Made by a program: the position numbers and the translations under genes. 64,000 nucleotides of DNA from Mytilus galloprovincialis (lineage: Eukaryota > Mollusca > Bivalvia > Mytilida > Mytilidae), in assembly GCF_965363235.1 (NCBI RefSeq), contig NC_134839.1, positions 93,081,743 through 93,145,742 on the forward strand. Reading direction: 5' to 3'. Positions 26,166-37,501 of the stretch are shown here, piece by piece. The notes below the pieces were generated by a model. It saw only the letters and a program-made list of their open reading frames with translations, searched no databases and had not been told where the DNA came from. Every line of letters begins with the position of its first letter. Within the stretch, counting starts at the first letter, position 1.

Positions 26166-26739
26166 ATTCAATAGGCTTATATTTGAATTCAGAGAGAAGA
26201 TGGAAAGCAACTAATCATAACAATTCTAAAAAATTGAAAGTAGCTGAAGGCAACTCTAAAAACATGAAGAGCAGTCCTAAATAAATCGGTAAAAAAACCA
26301 GGAGTAGACTGGATCAGATATTAGGAATAACCTTAAGCAAATAGAAAAATGTTGAGAGCAGGTTGGTCGCTCACTGAGTGACAGAAAATGATAATTGGTA
26401 GAAAAATTAAGTCTATTTATGAGTAAAATACGGATTAACAGGATATTGCTTTACAAAACTTACTTCTGCAGACTTACTTCTGATCATAAACAAGCTTCTG
26501 TCCAGGTTTGGTAGAAATAAAGGATATTATATGTAAATAAAGCAGCTTTGTAAATCCTTATTTTTGTCTCCGTGCTAGTTTAAACTTCACTGTAGATTCC
26601 TAATTATATTTCCGAACATAGCTAAGGTACATCTATTTGCTTCAGTTTATCTGTTGCAGGGGAGGTAACTCCACCTTGTCGTTACCCTTGATATTCAGAG
26701 AAAAATTTTGATAGCTCACTTTCACTTTTTTTTCTGGAT

Positions 26740-28090
26740 GTTAAATCTTTATACAATTCCTTTAACATAAGCCATGGGTCGCTTTCAGTACCACTTTGAT
26801 GAAGCTTTCGTAATAGTGAGCTGTGTCGAACTGAGCCAAATACTTTTGTACGAAGGCTGCATATTGACCAGATATATATCTCGAGTGAAACCCCTTTTTA
26901 GTGTACGTTTTTGGAATGTTTCTATCTTTCTTATCAAAATAAGATTTTTCTAAGGTTTTATTTAGAATACTGCTTACGATACTTTTTCGATAAGACACTC
27001 ATATTGATACGATGAGTTACTGCTGATATCATTTTTATTGGTCCTTCATTCTTTAAATGTTCACTCGTCAAGTTTCCACAATCGTCTGATTTATCATTCG
27101 TTAATGTCTTATAACTTCTTCGAACTGGTCTTCCTTCACATATTTTTTCTCTAGTTTGCAACTTTGAGATATATTCAAATGAGAGACATCGAAGCTCCAT
27201 TTTGTAGTTGTATGATATAACTTTACTATTGGAGCATAAGCAAGGCAGTTTTTCAAAATAATCAGCCCTTAAGGCTTGTCGTAGGTACTGTTCGTAAACC
27301 TCAAATGCGAGGTATTTTCCATACCAGTTCTTCGTTGATTCTTTAACTGTTCAACAGCTTGAAGAAGAGTTTTTGGTCGCCTTCCCTAGCTGTCATAATG
27401 TTGACAAATATTTGTTTTCTGGCTACCGCTTCTTCTTGTCTCTGGGTTAACCTAATTTTGTATACTTTTCAAATATACGTTTTCCCGTTCTCTTGGTCGT
27501 CAAGCCTTCCTCCAATTCCAGAAATGGCATTCATTTTTTTATTTGGCCATGCAATTATCTCTTTCATGAGCGGATTTTATGCTTTTTCGTTTTTTTACGT
27601 GTTTTTGATGATACAGAGCATTATCGTGAAGATATTTTCGTTGCTTATGTTAATATCAAGATTGTCAATATCAAGGGTTTTAGTTTTTTTAGACAATATA
27701 GACTGGTAGTGTGTTAAATTGAGTTTTTCCCAGTTTATCTTTTTCGATCTAATATGTTTACGTTTTCAAATAGCAGCTTTAGTGATACATATTCTGCCAA
27801 TAGCAATAACAGGATCATGTTGTAATGTATTCATATAACCTCTTTCTAAATTCACGATCGAAAAGCTGATGGTTACTTTGTAGTATGTGGTCAATTCTAG
27901 ACAACCATTTCCCGCTATGGCGAAAATGTGTGTCACATTCATAACCTTCTGGTTTGTGCATAAGAGCTCAAAATAACTTGTCTCTCCTGTTTTTATTTTC
28001 CTTCATTATAAGGCATTTATGTCCCCTGCCTCAATGGAACACACAATATTTTTCTTACAACGGATAGCAGTGTCTCTTTCCCTCTTGGGC
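26740..28090 (-). pseudogene. Decayed non-LTR retrotransposon: endonuclease and RT part
   Basis: On the minus strand from 28090 downward I read, in shifting frames: GDINA then GYECDTHFRHSGKWLSRIDH (endonuclease-like), RQEEAVARKQIFVNIMTARE (about 27400), NLTSEHLKNEGPIKMISAV (about 27050) and SILNKTLEKSYFDKKDRN with GFHSRYISGQYAAFVQKYLA (26830-26980). These match the order in LINE ORF2 (endonuclease, linker, RT). Many stops and frameshifts show it is dead. Confidence 0.65.
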
Positions 28091-28132
28091 GCTGTGAGGT
28101 TATATAATTCTGAATTATTATAATAGAATGTA

Positions 28133-28557
28133 GGACAAAAAGTCACGGACAAAAAGTCACAGACAAAAAGTCACAATTTATTTTTTCTGATTATTTTCTT
28201 TGAATTTTTATTTCTAAAAAATAGTTTTGTATTTTTCTTGAACTATTGTATATAAACCAACTTTATAAACAAAATTTATTAAAAAAATAACAAAGATGAT
28301 CAAATAATTGTTAAATAAACAAAATATCAAAACGGCTTGACACTTAATTGGCTTCATGGTGCAGAGAAATCTTTCTTTTGCATGATAAAAATTAAATAAA
28401 TCTTAATTTTATAAGTATAATGACACATTTCCTAAACTTTAATATGAATATATGTATTAAAAAGTAAATATTTCAAGATATTTCTCTTATATATTCAAAC
28501 AATTGTCAACAGATTATTTGTGACTTTTTGTCCTACCAAATTTGTGACTTTATGTCC
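28133..28557. mobile_element. Inverted-repeat element with iterated GGACAAAAAGTCAC ends
   Basis: The left end carries three near-identical 15-bp copies of GGACAAAAAGTCAC in a row. The right end carries two inverted copies (gtgactttttgtcc and gtgactttatgtcc). The interior is extremely AT-rich and non-coding. Similarity may continue outward on both sides (ttataata). It sits in the middle of the decayed LINE. The superfamily is unknown. Confidence 0.65.
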
Positions 28558-28590
28558 GTTTACCTTATAATATCCTCATATTTGACAGTT

Positions 28591-28908
28591 TTAAGAAGAT
28601 AGTTTACTGCTACGGTAGCATCCAATGTTGAATGATATAATCCCGAGCATACAACCGGGGTTTGTATTGGATATGATTTTCTTTGCGAAATCAGTTGATG
28701 CATTAGTGGAATTGATATGGGGTTGCTCTAAGGAGTTGTTGGTGGTATCCAAGGTTGTTTCATTTGAGTAATCTCTGTCGCTAAACAATGATGATTTGTG
28801 TGTATTGCTGTATTTCTGTTGGGTGTGCCATGGTTGACTGATATGAACCCTGTGATAAGTTGGCTGCTGAAATGTTGCTGAGCTGAACTTGCTTAAGATT
28901 TGATCCAC
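28591..28908 (-). pseudogene. Open frame possibly from the 5' half of the same LINE
   Basis: 105 codons, rich in Ser, Thr and Asn, ending with GIISFNIGCYRSS. That ending resembles the start of a LINE endonuclease domain ('SFNIRG'-type). Its orientation and position upstream of the RT remnants fit a linker between ORF1 and the endonuclease. No domain is certain. Confidence 0.35.
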
Positions 28909-29912
28909 TATTGTATCAGATAGAAAGTAGGCGTCCTAGCTTCAAAGAATCTCAGTGTTTAAAATTAGTTCTTTTGACTTCTTTTTATCATATTATTTCA
29001 TCTTCTTGTTGATACGCTCCTTTGTGTGTGGCAGGTTCAGTAAAGTGAATGTTTCTAGTTTCTCCACCAATACACTAATCTTTATGATTGAATTCTCGAG
29101 TTGTCTTATTCGCTGTTCATGTAGCAGTAATTAAATGTCATTTTAGCTATCTACGTGTTGGAATGATGTATGTTGTTGATCCGATTTTACTTTTGGAATG
29201 ATATCCTGCATCAAAAAGAGCTTTGTTTGAAGATTTCTATTGAGTATTCAATTTGTTTTAATTTTAATTATAGACTAGCAATGTACGATTTTGTAGTTGA
29301 TATCTGACTTAATTTAAGTTAGTACTGTTTACATTTTTCGTAGTTAGGCTACATGTTCACGGTCTCTTTCATTTTCTTATCAATATCCATTTTAAAGTAA
29401 TCATGGGACAAAGCTGGAAGTAGAGAAGAACAAGTTCGTTTTCATTGAAGGTTTGTGTAATGATGATGCTATATAAACCAGATTGTCCTTGTGTGTTTAT
29501 ACTAGGCTGTTTTGTATGGTTTTCCAGATGGGTACCAGTGTGTCTTTGACAGACAATCTTGGGCTGATATATGTTGTTTTTTTGTTATTGTGTGCCCCTT
29601 ATTTCCACACTGATACTGTTTTTAGGAATAAATATTGTGTTCTGGCTTGTTTGCTTATCAGCATTTGTGTTTTGGCAGCCTTGCTAGTCAAAATGTTCTG
29701 TGGTCTGGCTATTTTGTTTATAAGAATTGATCCACTTTTCTGAATTTTTATACAAGGTTTTCAATTCAGTAACATCTTCATCATCAAAGAAGATATTGTC
29801 TCCATCCCTACGTGGTTTAGGATTAACAAAATCTTGTAGTTGTGTGCAGCTATTGGATTTTAATAATTCTGCAGTGCTTGTTTGTAATAGTACAATTTCA
29901 GTTTATTAATTT

Positions 29913-30116
29913 TTAGCAAACATAGTGATACCAGTTAAGACATCTTGCCAAAGCAACTGCTCTTTTGTTACAGTAAATAATGCAAACTGGGCCTAAAGCA
30001 TAGCAGTCCTCTTGTTTGTTACTAGTTTGAAGTATAAATTTACCAAGGTCCTTTTTTTCGTTTTCTACAGTATTAAATTGTTCCACTTGAGCCAGCCCCA
30101 CAATCCCCAAACGCAA
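29913..30116 (-). pseudogene. PHD-finger-like fragment, probable ORF1 region of the same LINE
   Basis: The 67-codon frame ends CIIYCNKRAVALARCLNWYH then YVC, resembling a PHD finger (C..C..C..C...W-H-Y-x-C) with some ligands lost. PHD-type fingers occur in ORF1 of several invertebrate LINE clades. Decayed coding similarity continues below 29910 in other frames. Confidence 0.45.
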
Positions 30117-30749
30117 ATGAACTTCAGTTGATCCTTCAGTTAACCCACTTACATAACTATTAAACTTTCTGAAATAAAAAAATTATTAAATGGCATTAAA
30201 ATCCATACCTAGTAGATCTTATTTTGCTGATTTTTTTTTATGGTATTTTAAACTAGTTTCCCTCCAACTCCTACAGTTTTTGACAAAAAAGAATGCAAAA
30301 AATGAAAAGCAAGATGCCCAGGTATTCTAAGCCAAAATTTGGTTAAAATTTGTATATTGGTTTCAAAAGTGAAGATTTAAAAAAATGGTAATGGCAGATG
30401 ACAGTGATGGCAATAGTTATCAAGGCCAAACAATTTCATCAATTGGTAAAGAATCTAACAATTACTGAATTTGCAATCTAATTTTATGCAGGCACTAAAA
30501 CTGTAATACATCAATGAGTTATAAATTAGAAATATACGCAATACAAGAATATTTGTATACTATAATATAAAACCCATAAACAAATAGAAAAATAATCAAT
30601 ATTTTGTGTACATTTTGTTATGTTATTGTCATATATTTTTATTATTATTAATGATAAAATGATAATCAGTAATATTACCAATATTAATTGGAAACTCTCC
30701 TGGATTGTTTCAAAGGAAAATATTTTTCGTACGAGTTACAAAACCATTA
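30117..30749. other. Intergenic, nothing recognised
   Basis: AT-rich, non-coding sequence between the dead LINE and the hAT MITE. Confidence 0.5.
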
Positions 30750-30757
30750 CAGAGGAC

Positions 30758-32026
30758 CAGAGTTGGGGTAATTGTAATTGTAATCGTTAATCAGCTGTAA
30801 TTGATTACAATTTTTCAAGTAATCACTGTAATCATTAATCAGCCAAAAATCTGATTACATGTAATTTAATTTAATCAATTACTTTTCAAAATATCCTGAT
30901 TACTTTTTGATTACATTCTGATTACAATGAAAAAAAAAATTGTGTTAAATGAACCTCTTTGTTATTCATATTTCATAAATATCTAACATGCTAAAATGGT
31001 TTAGTTTACTTTAAGCATGTCTTCTTCAGTAAAAAAATAAACTGTTACAGTATTGAAAAGTCATCATTAGCCTAAGCAGAGACATATAATACAATTATAT
31101 ACCTTTTGTCTTGGTAAAAGATATTGTACATATTATATTCATCATTTAATGATCTTCATATTAATATTTGATAATAACTGTTATATATTCAAGTAATACT
31201 TTTCTATCTAAATTTCTAAATTATAATCTTTTGTTAATTTTTGTGATTTTTGTTAACTTTGAATTGACAGGTAGGAGACTAATTAAGGTTTGTTTTTATT
31301 GCAATTACCAATTGAGTATAGCTGTAGGGAAATATATATGATAAAAGATAAATCAGACAGGAAAATTTATCTAATTAGCACAAACGAAATTAAAAGCTGG
31401 ACAAATATGGTGTTTAAAATTTTAAAAAAAATGTATTTGGACTGGACATGTAAAATGCAATGATTTTTAGTACTTATAAATTGTTTAAAATTTGATTAAA
31501 CAATTCTATTAAAATTTAACATAGTTTTAACAGGTAACTTTATTTCATCCATATTTTAACTTCCATAAACTGCACCTTGGAATACATATAAAGTATGAAA
31601 GAGAAGACAAACAAAAAACTCTTTATAAATCTTTATTAATTTTAATTCAAAATGATTCAGAGATCATTGGTGATAAAGTGTAATGTATAATAACCAGTGA
31701 CACAATAATCATGTATGTATATGTAGGGAAATTTGGTGTTTATTAAATAGATGAAGTTTGAAGTTATCATTTTATAATGTATCAAATAAAATACTTTCTC
31801 AAAAATGCTATAGATATATTGAACGTTTATTCATTCACATCATTCAAAATGTTTTGTTTTTAAATTCATTGTAATCAGATGTAATCATGATTACTTTGCC
31901 AATGTAATCATTAATTTAATCAGATACTTTCAGAAATGATGTAATCATTAATTTAATTTAATCGTACAAATGACAAAGTAATTGTAATTTAATCAATTAC
32001 ATTGCAAGTAATCGGACCCATCTCTA
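30758..32026. mobile_element. Non-autonomous hAT element, 1269 bp, with an 8-bp target duplication
   Basis: CAGAGGAC flanks both sides (30750-30757 and 32027-32034). The left end is CAGAGTTGGGGTAATTGTAA; the right end, inverted, is (t)AGAGATGGGTCCGATTACTTG. Both terminal regions are filled with iterated TAATCA/TGATTACA motifs. CAGAGxTGGG ends with an 8-bp duplication are typical of hAT transposons. No ORF of any size is present. Confidence 0.88.
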
Positions 32027-32637
32027 CAGAGGACACCAAGTGATGAAAATAGCTCAGATGACCCTTAGTTCAGAAAAGATAACATGTGTGTATATATATA
32101 TACTAAAACACCACCATAATCGCGTGTATGTGGCTGAATTAAGGCATCAAGTTATATATAAGCTTTATTTTTTACCTGGAATGTTTTGTACTCGTATTAT
32201 AATCTGATATCGCCTATTTATATATATGCTGTCTATAAGATGCATGATTTTCTCTGCATTAAAAAATCTTAGGGTTTGAACCCATTGACCTGGAACTTAT
32301 TCTTTATTGCTTTGCTTTATCATAGTTTAAATATTTAGTATTCTTAAAGTCATCTTATAAAGTCATGCTGATTAAATACTACAATAGGAAACAATGTGAC
32401 AATGATTGAATTTAGTATATCAAGTTAAGGTGTGATTATGACCCATTTATATAGCAAATCCCAAATACACCCTTTAATAGTGCCCCTGACACATGAGGAA
32501 TATACAATTTAGGTAATAGGTACATATACTGTTGGAAAAGGTTTCTGCAAGGATTTGTATCTTACTATAAATCCTTGGTTTCAGGTTTGAAATGGAATTT
32601 GTTAATTATTCTTTTTTTATTAATTATGTGGAAACCA

Positions 32638-32760
32638 AAAGGGACTGGAATGGCGTCATTTTTAATCAACCCCATTGTCCTATATTAGTTATACAGAAAG
32701 TGAAATTCTTTTATTTACCATCTTTTACCCATGCCAGCTAACACATTTTACCACATTATT
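32638..32760 (-). repeat. Relic related to the Helitron at 12277
   Basis: Reverse-complemented, this block aligns with 12735-12860 (for example tggaatgg...tttttaatcaa...attgtcctat). It is diverged and lacks recognisable ends. Confidence 0.6.
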
Positions 32761-33469
32761 TTAGTATAATAGAAAAAGTTAACAAGACATCTGATACTAG
32801 AAATCTTTACTTTCTTCTAGTTCATGCAGATTAAAATAAAGACATACATAAACAGACATAAACAATAGTAAGTGACATAACTACTAATCTCCTCCCTCTC
32901 TACTGTATAGTTTATTAAAAAGTATATAAGTTCACATAATTAAGTTTAGTAGTAAGTTTCAACCTTACAATTATAAACAGAACATGACAGCTGAATAAAG
33001 TGAAATATTTGAAGTACATAAAACATAACAAACTTGATGACTATGACTATATGCACATGAACACTCTTGAAATATAAATAAGTGTTTTCTGACAGGAATT
33101 GGTCTTAAAAGACTTTTTACATTGACATACCAATTAGCAAATTTACATTTAGCTTCTTCAAAGATCCCCAGGTTTTTAATAAGTGATAATAAATAGTTGT
33201 AATTCCTGTCAATAAATTACTTCTATGGTTTTGAGATCTTCTCATATAGTCATATGGTCATGCAGTGTGTGTGTATATTTAATTAACATGTGCCTACTAT
33301 TGCATTTGATATGGTAAAAATTAATAAATTTCACCACATATGTAATCTGTAACCTACAGCACTTTAACAATATTGTCCATTACAGGTAAAAATATAACAT
33401 GACAGTTTATGGATACAGATGAAGCATAACCTCCATATAATAGGTTTAACATTTAAAATAACATCAGGC

Positions 33470-33475
33470 TTTATT
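33470..33475 (-). terminator. Candidate BRCA1 polyadenylation signal
   Basis: AATAAA on the minus strand, about 100 bp after the BRCA1 stop at 33577. Further AATAAA-like hexamers occur downstream, so this is one plausible choice. Confidence 0.4.
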
Positions 33476-33576
33476 TGTTCAAATATATATTTCAATTTCA
33501 AAGATAGCACTGAGTATATAATCTGATACAAATTATGCATTACTACATTATAAAACACCAATCATGAAAGTATAAG

Positions 33577-36500
33577 TTATTCACTAACAAAGTTTGGTAT
33601 AGCATTTTTACTAATTTTACCAGGAGTCAATATATAGTCGGTTAGTGGCTGCAGGTTATACACAGTAAGACTGTCCAAGGCCCACTCTCTAGAAACAGAC
33701 ACTAAACCATGGTGAACATAAAAATCTGAAATAAATAATTAACAAAATTAACTAAAATATGGAAAAGAAACTTTAAATCCAAAAAATACAATAGAGCACA
33801 TCAAGAATCCTGACTGGGGCGTAGCTGGGTCCTTTTGAAGTGCACCCCAACCAGGGGGGTTGGGGGGATTGCCCCCCCCCCCTGATTTTTTTCAGTTTGG
33901 CTAGATGCAAAATGGTGCGTTCTGAGGGCCTAAAATTGGTTTGAATAGCAAATTATTAAGACTGTATTTAATAATTTTTTATTGAGAAACATCAAAAATC
34001 TGCCCTTCGTTTTTTAGCTGCAACAAAAACGTTCATGGCCTTGTCTAAATTGACCTGAAAATCACGGTGGATGTGCATTAAACCCAAAGCTGACAATCTG
34101 TCATTTCTCATTGTGGAATGGATGTACGTTTTCAAACCTTTCAGTACGCTAAACGACCTTTCAGCTGTAGCAACGGACATTGTTAGAACACACAGTATTA
34201 ATTGTATCAATAGACGGATACAATGCGGGATTAACGATATCAAGCGTTTGACACATTGTTGTCGGCACTTTATCATTAGGTAGGATTCGACTGCGAGCTC
34301 GCCAGCGTTCAACCTCTCTCTTGAAGTCTTGAATGCTTTGATGCCTTATTTCGACAGGAAGGTGTCAAAACAGAACAATATGAAGTAGCCTTTCAAAATA
34401 TCACAATAATTTAAAGAGGGAATTCAGATTACCGTTATCGTAATTTAAGTATAAAAGAGGGGCGAAAGATACCAAAGGGACAGTCAAACTTGTATAAAGG
34501 TTACTGTAATTCATTAAATTGTTCAGGGTCGGATCCAAAGTTGCGAGATAAAAATGGAACAAAAGTCAATTGGTTATGTTTTGCTAAAATTATGTACGAA
34601 ATTTACAATCCTTATATCCAAACAAAGACGTGGGTTTACAACCCCTGCAGCCCTGTTAGTTACACGAAGCGCATTATAGATTTTTTTTATTGAAATGGAG
34701 TTAATATACCTTGTCGGAAATTTGAAGGTGTGGACATCTTTCCATTTGTCGGTCAAAAGTTGTAATTTTACATCCTTTCCTAAGGATGTTGAATCTTTCA
34801 ACAAAGAAATATCTGGATAAGATGGTCCCAGATGTTTTTGTACTGGCTTTGACATTGACACTGATGTGGCGCTAAAGCTAAGTTCTGCCGTGACATCGTC
34901 AATTTTTGACATTTCAGAGTCTATATTGTCCTGATTTGTTGCTGGTTGTGTTTCTGCATGACTATCACTGTTGGTACTGTTAGTAGGCGTTTTAGTGAAA
35001 AAATCGTCTAAAGTTTGCCATTCAGGCTTGTCACGCTTTGAACTGCTCATGTTTATGTTGCTTTTTATGCTTTTTACGTTGAGTACCGGAAAATTCACGC
35101 AAATAAATTAAAAACGATTTTGGTCAGAGTTGATTTTACATATGGAAATATTATTGTGACATTATCAAAATAGTTATACTGTATAGTTTTCTAATTTGCT
35201 TGGTTAAGTTAAATTTTATATTTCTTACTCGTTTGTATTTTTATTTTATTTTCCGGCGTAAATTATTTTTTTAGACCCCGCGATGTGCACGCCATGGCGT
35301 GACAGCGTATATGGAGCTACGCCCCAGCCTGTCATTTGCTGTTCATACATAGAGTCTGAACATTAAATTTTTTATTCAACTCATCTATCTTCTTTTATTG
35401 TTGCTAAAGACTGCCCTTAAGTGTCGTAATTTTTAAGGATCTCCTATATTATACATACCTTTAAAAAGTTTGAGTTCATCTGGAGAAGGACTGTCATCTT
35501 CGTCAGAATCATTATCATAATCTGAACACGTGATTACAACAGAGTGTTGGCGTTCTGTTGTATCTTCTATGTTAGACTTAACCTGGCCTCCACATGATAT
35601 CAATAAACTCTTCAAATCATCTGAAAATAGTTTTATATTTAGAAGATGACATGAATATGGTCGCTTACACTTATTAAAAATTTGCTCGGGAGACTTCAAA
35701 CATATGTAATCAAGATTACAAATTCACTAACAAATGTTTAAATGTCATAAAGAATATAGGTCATAGTGACCATATTTTCAATTGGCTGAATCTCTACACT
35801 CTTAAAGGTGGTCTCCTACTTTAAAGTAACTAAACATGTGTAAGGTCAATGTGTTGATGCTGATGGTGTTGGGAAGTCTTCCTCAGCTTTAATGTGGTCT
35901 CCTACTTTAAGGTAACTAAACATGTGTAAGGTCAATGTGTTGATGCTGATGGTGTTGGGAAGTCTTCCTCAGCTTTAATGTAACTAAACATGTGTAAGGT
36001 CAATGTGTTGATGCTGATGGTGTTGGGAAGTCTTCCTCAGCTTTAAGGTAACTAAACATGTGTAAGGTCAATGTGTTGATGCTGATGGTGTTGGGAAGTC
36101 TTCCTCAGCTTTAAGGTAACTAAACATGTGTAAGGTCAATGTGTTGATGCTGATGGTGTTGGGAAGTCTTCCTCAGCTTTAAGGTAACTAAACATGTGTA
36201 AGGTCAATGTGTTGATGCTGATGGTGTTGGGAAGTCTTCCTCAGCTTTAAGGTAACTAAACATGTGTAAGGTCAATGTGTTGATGCTGATGGTGTTGGGA
36301 AGTCTTCCTCAGCTTTAAGGTAACTAAACATGTGTAAGGTCAATGTGTTGATGCTGATGGTGTTGGGAAGTCTTCCTCAGCTTTAAGGTAACTAAACATG
36401 TGTAAGGTCAATGTGTTGATGCTGATGGTGTTGGGAAGTCTTCCTCAGCTTTAATGTGGTCTCCTACTTTAAGGTAACTAAACATGTGTAAGGTCAATGT

Positions 36501-37501
36501 GTTGATGCTGATGGTGTTGGGAAGTCTTCCTCATGTGTAAGGTCAATGTGTTGATGCTGATGGTGTTGGGAAGTCTTCCTCAGCTTTAATGTATCAAACT
36601 AATATATAAGTCAGTAAGACTTGGCATAGAAAAATACCACCAATAAAGATGTATAACCAGATAAATTTATAGAAATGTAAGTAAATAAAGAAAATTTAAC
36701 TTCTGATGATATTCAGTGAAAGTTAGTGTTACAGTAGACACCTTATCAATCCTTTTTTTAAATGAAGGGAGCACAATATGGATCAATATTGCCCCTTAAA
36801 TAATTTTTTTTTAATTTTAAGACATTAAGGTTGAATCTTGGTATTTCAATAAAACATGGACATTCTTATTTAAAACAATTGTGAATTCTTTTGAACTGGT
36901 TTTGCTGCTGTGAAGTTATAGTTAATGAAAAAGTGGCAACAGTGCACACAAAATATTCAGTATTAGTATAACGCATAGTAAGAAATAATAAGGCACAACA
37001 AAATCCCAGTATAACATACTTTCATTAACAGAGAATTCAAAAGCTTCTTCTTTTATCACTTCATTCTAAAAGCTTCACTTCAAAATTTCAGAGAATATTT
37101 ACTAAACCTGGATTTCTTATTGATTTACATTTTCAGTAAAAGACACACAACACTTTCTAATAATGCGGTAAACTTAGTGTTTTTTCCTTGATATGGATTC
37201 AACAATCCGGTTGAGTTTAATAGGTCATCAGCGAAATATGAATACATTTTGATAGTTCATCCCTTTGCATGATATATAAGTTTCTTGATATTCTAATTTT
37301 TTTGCCAAATGCTCTAGTGTATCTATATCCAAGCCATTCATATCATGACAGTTTACAATCACCTTTTTGTAAACCTTTACTATCTCCTAGAACCAAGAAC
37401 TGTATGTTATCAAACAAGGGACCAGTTGTACTCTGTCTTGATTTCATTGGTCCATAGTGAAAGTCATCTGTTACAGTATCACCTTTGATTTCATAATCGG
37501 C
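33577..37501 (-). CDS. BRCA1: BRCA1 BRCT2 exons 16-18
   Basis: Exon 16 (37375-37501): ADYEIKGDTV and YGPMKSRQ, matching human 'HDFEVRGDVV...HQGPKRAR'. Exon 17 (35459-35620): DDLKSLLISCGGQVKSNIED, then an acidic insert SDYDNDSDEDDSPSPDE that is longer than in human. Exon 18 (33577-33725): REWALDSLTVYNLQPLTDYI, matching '[20 protein letters not shown]', then stop. The WALDS tryptophan corresponds to human Trp1837. The last intron (33726-35458) contains a hAT element; the intron before exon 17 contains a minisatellite. Confidence 0.92.

Noticed and set aside
33806-35335. 8-bp target duplication for the hAT element in BRCA1
   Set aside because: Flanks share only CCTGxC with uncertain register, so I do not claim one.
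35824-36590. CRISPR-like regular repeats (also 49600-49935)
   Set aside because: Units are contiguous with no unique spacers and the DNA is eukaryotic; these are minisatellites.
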